Shown piece by piece: positions 36,006 to 45,256 of a stretch of 64,000 bases of DNA. The position numbers were made by a program, and so were the translations under genes. Origin of the DNA: an uncultured Gammaproteobacteria bacterium (GTDB lineage: Bacteria; Pseudomonadota; Gammaproteobacteria; Arenicellales; JAANXG01); NCBI GenBank assembly GCA_947258975.1, contig CAMYKK010000003.1:88503-152502 (forward strand), in the 5' to 3' direction. Below the pieces are notes generated by a model that did not search any database, was not told the origin of the DNA, and was given only the letters and a program-made list of their open reading frames with translations. Position 1 is the first letter of the stretch. Every line of letters starts with the position of its first letter.

Positions 36006-36175
36006 TATTGCACCACGGAGCCCGGAAGTCGGCGCACAGACTTGTGCTGCGCGTAGTCGCAGTGTCGGGTGGTAAGAACGCCATGCTGGAACGACACTCA
36101 TAGCCAGTGAGGGTTGTGTGAAACGTCACTACTGGCGCTCGAGATCGCGCCGAAGCCGGACTTCTTGGTGCAATA
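36006..36175 (-). repeat. MITE-like dispersed repeat, copy E (complete, with terminal inverted repeats)
   Basis: The best-preserved copy: 170 bp, left end TATTGCACCACGGAGCCCGG (36006-36025), right end the inverse of TATTGCACCAAGAAGTCCGG (36156-36175), 17 of 20 positions matching. Inside, reversed relative to copy D, are 'gtgctgcgcgtagtcgcagt' and 'ggtaagaacgccatgctgga'. No coding capacity. A target-site duplication is not evident. Confidence 0.88.
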
Positions 36176-36202
36176 CCGGGCTCAGGCTGTCTCTTGCATT
36201 GT

Positions 36203-38002
36203 CTACATCGTCGGCCTTTCACCCGTCGACTTTGCTGCTTCGTCCGCGGCGTCTTCTTCGAATATTTGCTCCAATTCCGCGGCAGCCTTCTGCGCCAGAT
36301 AAATCATTTTCTGTTCGTCGTTGTGCATTGCATGGTGCTCTGCCAGCCGTTTCTCATCGTGTGCCTGAAAGGTCTCGATCGCACGTTCGCTCTCTGTTTT
36401 CGACATCCCCAGCGACAGTAGCACGCCCTTTGTTATGTCCAAGCTGGAGAGTAGAGTTTCGCGCCAAATCAGGGTGATCCCCAGATCCATGAGCTGGTAG
36501 GCGTGTTTCCGATTACGCGCCCGGGCGAAGATTTTCAGATGCGGGAAATATTGCGTTGCGATCTTTGCGGTACGCAGTGACGCGTCGACGTCATCGATCG
36601 CCAACACAAGGATCTTCGCTTGATCCGCCTTCGCCGCGCGCAGCAATTCGATGCGCGATGCATCGCCGTAGTAGATCTTATTTCCAAATCGTTTGACAAA
36701 ATCCACTTGCTCCGAGCTTGCCTCCAGGGCGGTGAAGCCGATCTTCTTGGCGCGCAGGATACGTGCAACGATCTGACCGAAACGTCCAAAACCGGCAATG
36801 ATAACGTCGTTCTCCTGCGCCGCTGGTTCTTCGTATTCTCTGGTTGGGGATGATTTGAGTGCGGTTTGCACGCCCTCGTTGAGCGCAAAGATCAGTGGTG
36901 TCGCTGCCATAGACAGCGTCACAACAAGAATTAACAGCTCGGACAGCCCGGCAGTCATCAGGCCGGTGCCGACGGCGACAGTGAATATCACAAATGCGAA
37001 CTCGCCTCCCTGGGGGATGATCGATGCCAGAGAGAAGGCGGATTGGATCTTCAGGCTGCTCAATTTTCCCAACGCAAGCAGAATCGTGAACTTCGCGAGC
37101 AGTAACCCCGCAACGAGCGCGATGACCAAGGCAAACTCAGTAGCGATTAATCCGATATTGACGGACATGCCCACCGCGATGAAAAACAAACCCAGCATCA
37201 AACCCTTTAGGGGCTCGATGTCCGCCTCCAGGGCATGCCGGTATTCCGAGTCCGCAACCAATACACCGGCCAAAAACGCGCCTAGACCCATTGATAGGCC
37301 CACCGTTTCCATGATCAGCGCGGTGCCCACAACGATGAGCAAGGCGACGGCGGTAAATACCTCGGGCACACCGGTGGCGGCAATTACCCTCAGCACGTGG
37401 TGCAACAGAAAATGTCCGCCGACAATCACCGCGGTGATCGCCAGGAGCGCCTTCGCCGTCGCCCACAGGGTGGACGCTCCGGATGCCTCGGCTCCGGCTC
37501 CCATCAGTGGCATCAGCGCCAGCAGCGGGATTACCGCCATGTCCTGGAATAACAAGATCGAAAATGCCGCGCGGCCGTGGCGCGTGTTGAGCTGATGCTT
37601 TTCCGCAAGCATCTGCAGCGCGAACGCCGTTGAGGACAACGACAGTGCGAACGCGACGATGACCGCCGTGAGCACCGGCACCCCCATTGCGTGAGCGGCC
37701 GTAGCCAGTATCAGCGTGGACACAGCAACCTGCAGTGTTCCCAGGCCAAATACGGATTTTCGCATGACCCAAAGGCGTGCAGGTTGGAGTTCGAGGCCGA
37801 TGATGAACAGCAACAACACCACGCCAAATTCGGCGAAATGAAGGATATTGTCGACTTCGATCACCAGTTGTAGTCCCCACGGCCCGATGACGATACCGGC
37901 AATCAGATATCCCAATACCGATCCCAGCCCCAAGCGTCGGAACAAGGGGACGGCAATGACCGCAGCGGCAAGGAAAATCGCGGCTTCGGCAAAAACGGAC
38001 AT
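36203..38002 (-). CDS. Kef-type monovalent cation:proton antiporter (CPA2)
   Basis: A 599-residue protein: N-terminal Na+/H+ exchanger domain with about 12-13 helices (1-385), TrkA-N/RCK domain beginning at about 403 (DVIIAGFGRFGQIVARIL, a Rossmann NAD-binding motif), then a charged tail. This is the KefB/KefC architecture of glutathione-gated K+ efflux. 'QGGEFAFVIFTVAVG' and 'LGAFLAGVLVADSEYRH' are typical. No kefG/kefF-like ancillary gene is adjacent. AGGA lies nine bases before the ATG. Confidence 0.9.
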   Translation of the reverse strand: MSVFAEAAIFLAAAVIAVPLFRRLGLGSVLGYLIAGIVIGPWGLQLVIEVDNILHFAEFGVVLLLFIIGLELQPARLWVMRKSVFGLGTLQVAVSTLILATAAHAMGVPVLTAVIVAFALSLSSTAFALQMLAEKHQLNTRHGRAAFSILLFQDMAVIPLLALMPLMGAGAEASGASTLWATAKALLAITAVIVGGHFLLHHVLRVIAATGVPEVFTAVALLIVVGTALIMETVGLSMGLGAFLAGVLVADSEYRHALEADIEPLKGLMLGLFFIAVGMSVNIGLIATEFALVIALVAGLLLAKFTILLALGKLSSLKIQSAFSLASIIPQGGEFAFVIFTVAVGTGLMTAGLSELLILVVTLSMAATPLIFALNEGVQTALKSSPTREYEEPAAQENDVIIAGFGRFGQIVARILRAKKIGFTALEASSEQVDFVKRFGNKIYYGDASRIELLRAAKADQAKILVLAIDDVDASLRTAKIATQYFPHLKIFARARNRKHAYQLMDLGITLIWRETLLSSLDITKGVLLSLGMSKTESERAIETFQAHDEKRLAEHHAMHNDEQKMIYLAQKAAAELEQIFEEDAADEAAKSTGERPTM

Positions 38003-38574
38003 AAGGACAGATCCTACCGTAAGTTGGCAAACAAGGCTTCACGAATTTGTTTCACATCGCTTACCGATGACAGATCGGCGACAACACGCGCACACAACGG
38101 AAAGCGCAGATTCAGTCGATGTGGTGATCACGATTATCGAATAGATACGTACGCTCTAACCTGGATATTGCACCAAGCATCCCGGTAAACAAAATTCTTT
38201 TGCGCGGCTGAGCGCGCATACAAAGTTGATGCGCGGGGTACCCCATCGGAGAGCAACTATTCGGTTAGAGCCGATCCAAATCACGTCATAACCGGCTGCG
38301 AGCCAGGAAAAGAAGTCCCGGTTCCAAACAAGTTCCGGTATGATCACTGCGACAGCCATGGTGTTGACGAGGAGTCGGATTTCACGCCACAGAGACATCA
38401 ACGTCGCCAACAGGACGATATCGCAGCGCGGCAGAAAATATTGTGGACACAGTTCGATTCAATAGATCCGTACCAGTATGCAGACATTGAGCGTATAAGA
38501 ACCGCATGTCTGCGTGTGGCGGCCGGATAACTATCTCTACTTTGCAAGTTTCCCGTTGTTGTGAGGTATGTATC
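38003..38574. other. Long intergenic region with half of a MITE end
   Basis: About 570 bp without a supported gene. It contains 'ggatattgcaccaagcatcccgg' (about 38164-38186), a single terminal repeat like those of the MITE-like family, with no matching partner. Small frames here lack family features. Promoter of the next gene should lie at the right end. Confidence 0.5.
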
Positions 38575-39189
38575 GTGAGTGTATCTTGTGTTTGGCGGGG
38601 GCTTCTACGGTCGGTGCTGTTGTTAGCCTGTTTACTGCCTACGTACGCTGCCGCTGACAGCTGGTTCGTTGACGAACTGAATAAAGACAGGAAAAGTGTG
38701 CTGTTTGGATTCGTCGGCGGCTTGTTCGCACATGAGCTGGGGCACATGTCAGTGGCGACGATGAGGGGAATAGATTTCGAGTTCGACGGTGTATCCATCG
38801 TTTATCCGGAACCCGCGCTGTCGGATAAAAATAGGCTGCTGGTTGCATCGGCCGGATTTCAAGTACAGTGGCTCGCTTCCGAGATCGCTTTTCATTACCT
38901 CGAGAAGAGGAAGGACGATGCGACGTCAGTGAATGCCGCTGCCGGGGTGGTTCTGAGTCATCTGGGAATTACCGCCGCTTACCTCACTTTTTTGAGGAAT
39001 CACGCAAAGGGCGACATTGAGGGGATGTCGGAGGCGACGGGCATCTCCAATGATCGGCTCGCGCTGGCAGTGGCCATACCGGCCCTGTTGGACGGTTGGC
39101 GGTTGTTCGGAACGGCTACGCCTGCATGGGTGCCGACGGTATCGGCGCTGACCAAAGGCGCCGGGGTGGCATGGGCGTGGACCTATTGA
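38575..39189 (+). CDS. HELGH zinc-metalloprotease-like exported/membrane protein
   Basis: A 204-residue protein with a signal peptide (VWRGLLRSVLLLACLLPTYA) and a zinc motif HELGH at residues 53-57 in 'GFVGGLFAHELGHMSVATM', the pattern of M50-like or related membrane metallopeptidases. Hydrophobic segments follow ('LLVASAGFQVQWLASEIAF', 'VNAAAGVVLSHLGITAAYLT'). It is shorter than typical site-2 proteases and shows no clear third ligand (NPDG), so activity is uncertain. The GTG at 38575 is chosen because GAGG lies eight bases upstream; the frame is open to 38506. Converges on the LRAT-like gene. Confidence 0.65.
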   Translation: MSVSCVWRGLLRSVLLLACLLPTYAAADSWFVDELNKDRKSVLFGFVGGLFAHELGHMSVATMRGIDFEFDGVSIVYPEPALSDKNRLLVASAGFQVQWLASEIAFHYLEKRKDDATSVNAAAGVVLSHLGITAAYLTFLRNHAKGDIEGMSEATGISNDRLALAVAIPALLDGWRLFGTATPAWVPTVSALTKGAGVAWAWTY

Positions 39190-39223
39190 ATGCTGACAGA
39201 CCCTTCTCTGCGAGGCCTTTATG

Positions 39224-39694
39224 TCAATGTCGTTGTGTGTGATGGCGCAAACCGGAAACGATCCCGGTACCGGCGAACAGCGCCATTCTGGTTAAGGTAA
39301 CCTGCGGCAGCAATAACGTGCCCAAGGCGCCGACGACTGCCCCCTTCACGGCGCTTTGAACCATGACGCTTTCGACTGGGAGGCCATGGACTAAACGCAC
39401 GAAATGCTCGCAATTGAATGTCAGCAGGTTCCAGCGTAAATCCTTGGCCTCCACGCAGGCTCGTGCGTTTGCGACCACGATGTGTCCAGGCAATTGACCG
39501 TGTATCGGACTGATATTGATGCGCCGTCCTCGCGTCACTTGTAGCCAAGGCTCTTCGGTCACGGCGTTGGTTCGTCTAGAAACCGATATCAACATCGGGT
39601 GTTCGCCATAAAATCGATCAGAGACGATGGCGTAATGCTTAAAGATCGGGTAACAAACCTCGATTATCGTACCTAGATTGAATGAGTGATGCAT
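39224..39694 (-). CDS. LRAT-domain (NlpC/P60 superfamily) protein
   Basis: A 156-residue protein with the lecithin-retinol acyltransferase core: 'FKHYAIVSDRFYG' (catalytic His of the H-Y motif) and 'LLTFNCEHFVRLVHG' (NCEHF with catalytic Cys). A hydrophobic C-terminal segment (VKGAVVGALGTLLLPQ) could anchor it in a membrane. LRAT-like enzymes are acyltransferases or phospholipases via a thioester; the bacterial substrate is unknown. It converges with the HELGH gene at a 34-bp gap. Confidence 0.8.
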   Translation of the reverse strand: MHHSFNLGTIIEVCYPIFKHYAIVSDRFYGEHPMLISVSRRTNAVTEEPWLQVTRGRRINISPIHGQLPGHIVVANARACVEAKDLRWNLLTFNCEHFVRLVHGLPVESVMVQSAVKGAVVGALGTLLLPQVTLTRMALFAGTGIVSGLRHHTQRH

Positions 39695-40016
39695 AGGATT
39701 GACGGAGTGACATGTAAATTCATGAAAGACTACTCGTTTTCAGTGAGTTCGTTGATCCTCACACCGTAGCATATATGGGTTGCTTTTTGCTTATGCAAAT
39801 TAACATGGAGCCGTTTGGACCGGCGTTAGAGAACTTAGTTGCAGCTACGGTAGATGGTGGGTGAGAATGGCGGGCCAGGCAAACCCAGGGGCTCATTCCA
39901 ATCGGTCACACCGGCACCTTAGCTTTGCGCCCTCGCTACAATGGCCTACGGAACTTTCGCAAATTGCAGGCCCCTAAATAATTAATTTTTCGAAACTCAT
40001 CTCGGGGAGAGCACCT
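39695..40016. other. Intergenic region, divergent promoters
   Basis: About 320 bp between the LRAT-like gene and the HtrA-like gene, which diverge. AT-rich patches occur (cctaaataattaatttttcg near 39972), suitable for a promoter. No gene or repeat is seen. Confidence 0.4.
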
Positions 40017-41015
40017 GTGACCATGGTCAAATGGTTTCACGCAAGCGTGATCTTGTTGCCGCTGTGGCTGCCAGCCACTGTGGCCGCGGAGGAGCCTCTG
40101 TTTGGCGAAGTCATAGCGGCGGTCGTGGGGTTACGCGCCGATGTGCCGCCTGATGCCCGCACCGCGAAGTCGTTGGGCACGGAACGCGAGGGCTCGGGAG
40201 TCGTCATTGGTAGCGATGGTCTTATCGTGACCATCGGGTACTTAATCCTCGAAGCTCGTGCAGTCAGTGTTGTGCTCGCCGGCGGTGATGTCGTTCCCGC
40301 GAAGATCGTGGCCTACGATCATTACAGCGGTTTCGGATTGATACGCGCTGATAAACCGATCGGCGTCGCCCCCATGCCGCTGGGGAACTCGAAAGGCGTT
40401 GACGTTCTGGCACAAGGGTTGGTCGCAAGTTATGGAGGACTGGCTCACGTGCGACCGGTGCGGATAGTGTCGCGACGGGTGTTTGCGGGTTATTGGGAGT
40501 ATCTGCTGGAAAATGCGATATTTACGGCTCCCCCACATCCATTGTTTGGTGGTGCTGCGCTCATAAATTCCGCCGGGGAACTGATTGGCGTGGGCTCGTT
40601 GGTAGTTCCGGACGCGGTGGCGGAGACCCAACTCCCGGGCAATATGTTTGTGCCGATTGAGGCGTTGACACCCATTATCGATGAACTTCTATCCACAGGG
40701 CGCACGTCTATGCCGTCGCGACCTTGGCTCGGCATCTACAGTGAGGAAATAGCAGATCGATTGCGAGTTGTCCGTGTCGCCGAGGAGGGTCCGGCGTCAC
40801 AAGCCGGAGTCGAGCGCGGTGACGTTATATTAGCCGTCGCGGATCAGAAAATCGCCTCGTTGGAAGCTTTCTACCGCCGGGTTTGGGCGCTGGGTAATGC
40901 AGGCGAGCCGATATCCATGACCGTCCTGAGGGGGACAACAACGCGTAACATCGTCGTGCGCAGTAAGGACCGATACGATTGGCTGCGCATCCCTCGTCGG
41001 CATCGACGGCAATAA
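40017..41015 (+). CDS. HtrA-like protein with degenerate protease site
   Basis: A 332-residue exported protein: signal peptide (WFHASVILLPLWLPATVAA), trypsin-fold domain (about 25-225) and a C-terminal PDZ domain (about 235-325: 'GPASQAGVERGDVILAVADQ'). Each catalytic position is replaced. The His in 'G-Y-x-x-T-x-x-H-V' becomes 'IVTIGYLILE', the Asp site becomes 'YDHYSGFGLI', and GNSGGPL becomes 'LFGGAALIN'. It is therefore a pseudoprotease that probably binds peptides or acts as a chaperone. The GTG at 40017 has GGGGAGA upstream; ATG at 40023 is the alternative. Confidence 0.8.
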   Translation: MTMVKWFHASVILLPLWLPATVAAEEPLFGEVIAAVVGLRADVPPDARTAKSLGTEREGSGVVIGSDGLIVTIGYLILEARAVSVVLAGGDVVPAKIVAYDHYSGFGLIRADKPIGVAPMPLGNSKGVDVLAQGLVASYGGLAHVRPVRIVSRRVFAGYWEYLLENAIFTAPPHPLFGGAALINSAGELIGVGSLVVPDAVAETQLPGNMFVPIEALTPIIDELLSTGRTSMPSRPWLGIYSEEIADRLRVVRVAEEGPASQAGVERGDVILAVADQKIASLEAFYRRVWALGNAGEPISMTVLRGTTTRNIVVRSKDRYDWLRIPRRHRRQ

Positions 41016-41223
41016 TTGCCGGATGTGGCCAACGGTGTCAACGACCGCCACTCCCTGTGGGATGTGCCGCAGCTTCCACGTGCGTGTCCGATGCGAATAC
41101 GCAGAGTCGCTGTCGGCCGCGCACCCAAGAGGTTCCGATTATTATCAACAGTGAACATCTTGACAGGATCAAGTAAAATTCCTAGCGAGAATAGATGTTG
41201 TACAACCGAGGAGACTTAAAAAC

Positions 41224-41424
41224 ATGCGGACCGCATTGATTGTATTGGTCCTGCTCGCACTTGCTTTAACGGTTGGTTCCCTGGCGTGGGGACTGATCTC
41301 GATGAGCAAAGGCGGTGAATCCGATCGTAAGCATAGCCACGAATTCATGTTCGCACGAGTCGCTTTTCATGCCGTGGCCGTGGGGATGGCACTACTGGCT
41401 TTGTACCTGTTCGTCGGACCGTGA
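41224..41424 (+). CDS. Small two-TM protein (HIG1-like)
   Basis: A 66-residue protein with two hydrophobic helices (about 4-28 and 47-64) joined by a short charged loop, resembling HIG1-domain or twin-transmembrane proteins linked to respiratory complex assembly. A GGAGA ribosome site lies ten bases upstream of the ATG. It stands alone. The family match is by layout and the MAR-x-x-x-Q-like end of loop (FMFARVAFHAVAVGMALL). Confidence 0.65.
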   Translation: MRTALIVLVLLALALTVGSLAWGLISMSKGGESDRKHSHEFMFARVAFHAVAVGMALLALYLFVGP

Positions 41425-41522
41425 CTTAGCCAGACATCGGAACGCGTACTCAAGCACCAATACGGCAGCAGTCGGCATCCCGGTCGTGACGGTGGCTGCA
41501 ATCAGGAATTCGGCTGTTTCTG

Positions 41523-41792
41523 TTACCGTTTGCCGGACGTGCTGCCGACGCCCGCCGCTGTCAGAAATTCCCGCAAGTGCCGTATATCTTGTTTACTTGC
41601 GGCGCTGCTGCGATGTGGGCGGTGCAGCGTGCCTTCTACACCATTCAAGGTGACGCGGAAACGCGCCCCGTGCCCGGGTTGAACATCAGCTCCCAGCCAA
41701 CTCATTAATGATTCGACGTCCCGCCAACGTATGTTGCCGCTGACGGGCTCAGTAAAGACGGAGGCAAGAATACGTTCGTGTTTGCTGCTCAT
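41523..41792 (-). CDS. HicA-like toxin-family protein (orphan)
   Basis: An 89-residue protein of the HicA-like group: 'KHERILASVFTEPVSGNIRW', 'VESLMSWLGADVQPGHGARF', 'LNGVEGTLHRPHR' and 'LREFLTAAGV'. The catalytic His of HicA corresponds to the H in 'LHRPH'. HicA toxins are mRNA interferases with a double-stranded-RNA-binding fold. No hicB-like antitoxin is adjacent, as is common for this subgroup. Confidence 0.75.
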   Translation of the reverse strand: MSSKHERILASVFTEPVSGNIRWRDVESLMSWLGADVQPGHGARFRVTLNGVEGTLHRPHRSSAASKQDIRHLREFLTAAGVGSTSGKR

Positions 41793-42042
41793 TTGACGAT
41801 CAAGTCTGCCCGCATAGCGGTGTTATGCCGCTAGGTTACTACGGCGATCTCCTGGGTTATCGCTTATACCGCATGCCAGCCGAACAATCTTCGGTATAAG
41901 TGAAGTAAGGATACGTAACTATGGTGGCAAGTCATATATTGTGTGCGCGCGAAGAGCGGCAGCGTCAAGATACCCGATAGTCTCGTCATTAGATACAATT
42001 TTTGACTGGCCTTGATCGTCTCGTAATGAAGCGGTGTTTATT

Positions 42043-42690
42043 TCACCGGTCATCGCCAGGGCTGGACTGGTAACGGGGATCATTTCCGTGCTCTTCGATC
42101 CAATTCAATGCAAGTTGCCGGGCTTCACTGATCTGGCCTGCAGACATACGTTGCGCCAACAGTTGGCGATTTCGGGAGGCGTGTACATTACCCCGCGCCG
42201 CCGCAAGATAAAACCATTTGTATGCTTGAAGATATTCTCTGGGGACGCCGTGTCCGTTGGTGTAGTGAACACCAAGATTGTTCTGCGCTTCAACAACGCC
42301 CTGTTCCGCTGCTTTTCGATACCAAGTAACCGCCTTGACGTGATCTTGGGGGACGCCATGTCCGCGGTCATATATCACACCCACATAGAGCTGTGCGATG
42401 CCGTCGTCGCCATCCGCTAATCGTTGCAGCCCTTGTAAAGCGATCTCGTGGTCTCCGCGGCCAAATGCAATGATCATCCGCTCGCGCTCGGCAATATATT
42501 TTATCTGCCGCGCCAACAAATCCATTACCCGTATTACGGGTAATGGGAAAGGAGCGGATGCCATGTCTTCCAATAGCCCCGGTTGATTATTTTTGGGCGC
42601 ATTGTCATCTGATTTCGGGCTGCCACCCGGCGTCAGTATCAGCGGCACGAGGCTCGCAAGGACGATAATACCCAGTTTGTAATTCTGCAT
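42043..42690 (-). CDS. Sel1-repeat (SEL1/TPR) exported protein
   Basis: A 215-residue protein with an N-terminal signal/anchor (LGIIVLASLVPLILTPGG) and at least three Sel1 repeats: 'AQLYVGVIYDRGHGVPQDHV', 'AVTWYRKAAEQGVVEAQNNL' and 'YTNGHGVPREYLQAYKWFYL'. Such proteins mediate protein contacts in envelope signalling. The C-terminus contains 'QISEARQLALNWIEEHG', a common ending. Monocistronic; upstream gene diverges at 86 bp. Confidence 0.85.
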   Translation of the reverse strand: MQNYKLGIIVLASLVPLILTPGGSPKSDDNAPKNNQPGLLEDMASAPFPLPVIRVMDLLARQIKYIAERERMIIAFGRGDHEIALQGLQRLADGDDGIAQLYVGVIYDRGHGVPQDHVKAVTWYRKAAEQGVVEAQNNLGVHYTNGHGVPREYLQAYKWFYLAAARGNVHASRNRQLLAQRMSAGQISEARQLALNWIEEHGNDPRYQSSPGDDR

Positions 42691-42776
42691 TTGGATAACG
42701 ATTTGAATCAGCGCTCGTATTATAATCCAACTACGGCTGGCTGATAATATTCAGCGTAGATAACCAGGAATTCGAT

Positions 42777-43574
42777 ATGCATTTAACCGTCAACGATATC
42801 GAGACGAACTATGAGATCTCCGGCAAGCATGCGGCTCCGGTAGTGGTCCTGAGTCACTCCTTAGGTTCCAGCGCCGTGATGTGGACACCGCAGATTGAAG
42901 AATTGAACTCGGAGTATCGAGTGCTGCGTTACGATACGAGAGGACATGGTGATTCCTCGGCGCCGGACGATGCCTATGACCTTGATCTACTCGGTGATGA
43001 TGCCGTGGCGTTGCTCGATGCGCTCGATATAGAGCGGGCGCACTGGGTGGGATTGTCCATGGGCGGCATGATCGGCCAGAGTATCGCGTTGCGTTATCCC
43101 GAGCGTCTGTTGAGTTTGGCTTTATGTGACACCATGGCGGTAGTGCCGGATGAAATGCAAGGCGTGTGGTTGGAGCGCATCGACACCGCACGGGAATCCG
43201 GTATGGATGCATTGGCGGACGCCACCATGGAGCGTTGGTTTACGGCGGCATTTCGCAGTGCCCATGCGCAGGCGGTGGCGCCCATACGGCGGCAGTTTGT
43301 TGCCACCGCTGTCGCCGGTTTTGTCGGCTGTTGCGAGGCGATTAGGCGCCTTAATTTTCTGCCTAGATTGGACGGTATCGAGATCCCTACTCTGGTGGTG
43401 GTTGGCGAATACGATCAGGCGACACCGGTCGCCGCCGCCGATGCCATGCACGAACAGATCGCCACATCGAAACGGGTGGTGATCCCGAATGCAGCCCATC
43501 TATCCAACATCGAACAGCGCGAAGTATTTAACACAACAGTGCTTGATTTTCTTCGACAGCATACAATGGTCTAA
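42777..43574 (+). CDS. pcaD: Alpha/beta hydrolase, 3-oxoadipate enol-lactonase type
   Basis: A 265-residue alpha/beta hydrolase. Nucleophile elbow 'GLSMGGMIGQ' (Ser about residue 97), acid 'VVGEYDQATP' and His 'IPNAAHLSNIEQ' complete the triad. The overall pattern ('YDTRGHGDSSAPDDAYDLDL', 'MERWFTAAFR') fits PcaD, which opens the enol-lactone in protocatechuate degradation. No other pca genes are nearby, so the true substrate may differ. An AGGA lies seven bases before the ATG. Confidence 0.82.
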   Translation: MHLTVNDIETNYEISGKHAAPVVVLSHSLGSSAVMWTPQIEELNSEYRVLRYDTRGHGDSSAPDDAYDLDLLGDDAVALLDALDIERAHWVGLSMGGMIGQSIALRYPERLLSLALCDTMAVVPDEMQGVWLERIDTARESGMDALADATMERWFTAAFRSAHAQAVAPIRRQFVATAVAGFVGCCEAIRRLNFLPRLDGIEIPTLVVVGEYDQATPVAAADAMHEQIATSKRVVIPNAAHLSNIEQREVFNTTVLDFLRQHTMV

Positions 43575-43768
43575 CGGTCCGCACGGCATCCGGGACACGC
43601 ATGATGGCGCCGCGGGATCGGAGTCAGTGTTTCCGTCCCCTGTTTTTCTGTTGTGTTAACAACCTGGAGAGCCGCATTTCGTGCCTTGGTGCAATAGGCG
43701 AGGCGTGCAAATCGCGAGAAATAGCGCTGCTTCCTTTGGCAGGTCATCTCTGCGGCACAATTATATTC

Positions 43769-44980
43769 TTAACCAAATTTCGTCTCGGGAAAACGCTTCT
43801 TGATGGTCAGTGCCTTATTGAGCGTCTTGATCAATGCATTGACGCAATCGTGGTCGAGTTTTCTATTTTCCGCTAGATTCCGCAGCTTTTGAATCGACTT
43901 ATCCACAGACCAGGCGGGTTTATAAGGCCGTTGACTCGTGAGTGCGTCGAAAATGTCGGCAACGGTGACGATGCGGGCCTCCAACGGGATTTCTTCCCCC
44001 TCCAGACCCTTTGGGTAACCGCTGCCATCCATCGCCTCGTGGTGGGCGATGATGATATTGCGCAGCACGTCGATGAACGGCATATGAAACAGGCCGAGCT
44101 CGCTCAACATACTATCCACCATCTCCAAACCCTTGGTGGTGTGGGTCTTCATGATATCGAACTCTTCCCCCGTCAATGGCTCGGACTTCAGCAAAATATG
44201 ATCCGGTACCACGATCTTCCCCACGTCGTGGAGTGGAGCGAAAAGGAAAACGTGCTGTGCGTATTCGTCACTCAAAAAACGCGATTCAGAAAGCTCACTG
44301 GTGATGAGCCAGGCATAGCGCGACATTCTATCCAAGTGTGCACCGGTTTCGGAGTAGCGCCGGCTCACGATCTGCTGCGTGGTACGCGTCATTCCAATAA
44401 GGTTGCGAACCATGCGTAGTTCGAACACTACGATCATTCCTATGAGGCGGGCGACCGGTTCCAGTTGGGCGCATACATGTGGGTAAAAGGCGTGCAATCG
44501 TAATGAGTTGAAAAACACGAAGCCGAAGAATTCGTCATTCAAGACGATCGGATACGTGAAACTTGATCGATAGCCGGCCGTGATGAGGCGTTTCGTGTGG
44601 GTTTTTAGAGTGCTGTACGCCTGCAGATCATGGATGACCCGCGATTGACGGGTTCGTCGTAATCGATCTAGAGAACCACTTTCGGACAGCTTGGCATGAT
44701 ACGCATGCAGTGCCGCGTGGTTCGCACTGGTGTCGAGGAAAGTCCGGAGATCATCGGTCTGTGGATCGTAAACCGCCACCGATATGTGATCGATAATACT
44801 GAGGCGCTCGCGTAACGTCTGATGGAGCGAATGAAGCTTATGCGATAACGTTCCTCCGTCCTCCATCGCCACCCATTTCGGATCCGCGAAGACGGTCGTC
44901 ACGCTGTCATTACCCACGGTCGGTGGCATTTTCGTCGGCGACTCCCCCGGTTTCATCGGGCTTGACGTGCCTGGCGCCAC
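43769..44980 (-). CDS. HD-GYP cyclic-di-GMP phosphodiesterase with GAF domain
   Basis: A 403-residue protein: N-terminal low-complexity region, GAF-like sensor domain (about 50-190) and HD-GYP domain (about 215-390) with 'APLHDVGKIVVPDHIL' (HD) and 'IIAHHEAMDGSGYPKGL' (GYP motif). HD-GYP enzymes hydrolyse c-di-GMP. The metal-ligand residues appear intact (HD, K, H-H). The start is uncertain: GTG 44980, ATG 44956 or ATG 44929. It works opposite the GGDEF-EAL protein at 52897-57360 in the same signalling space. Confidence 0.85.
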   Translation of the reverse strand: MAPGTSSPMKPGESPTKMPPTVGNDSVTTVFADPKWVAMEDGGTLSHKLHSLHQTLRERLSIIDHISVAVYDPQTDDLRTFLDTSANHAALHAYHAKLSESGSLDRLRRTRQSRVIHDLQAYSTLKTHTKRLITAGYRSSFTYPIVLNDEFFGFVFFNSLRLHAFYPHVCAQLEPVARLIGMIVVFELRMVRNLIGMTRTTQQIVSRRYSETGAHLDRMSRYAWLITSELSESRFLSDEYAQHVFLFAPLHDVGKIVVPDHILLKSEPLTGEEFDIMKTHTTKGLEMVDSMLSELGLFHMPFIDVLRNIIIAHHEAMDGSGYPKGLEGEEIPLEARIVTVADIFDALTSQRPYKPAWSVDKSIQKLRNLAENRKLDHDCVNALIKTLNKALTIKKRFPETKFG

Positions 44981-45256
44981 GCCTGAGATTGCTGATTCGC
45001 AACAGCGCCCTAAAAACAGACTAAAACAGTGGGTATTGTACTCCCATCCTGCAAGTCATCATACCGTGTGCTGGATGCTGATCACGATCAAATCACCAAG
45101 CACCATCCCAAATTATAGACGCTTGACGACTGGTGAGCGGCAATAATCGCTTGAGTTTCGATCTGTGGGGGCACGATTGGCGGCACAATAGCTATAAAAG
45201 GAGGTTTTGTGACCTGCGTCAAATTTACGCGTCTTCCGACATCTACGATCACCGGC
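44981..45256. other. Intergenic region
   Basis: About 276 bp. No gene, repeat or hairpin terminator is evident. Confidence 0.4.
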
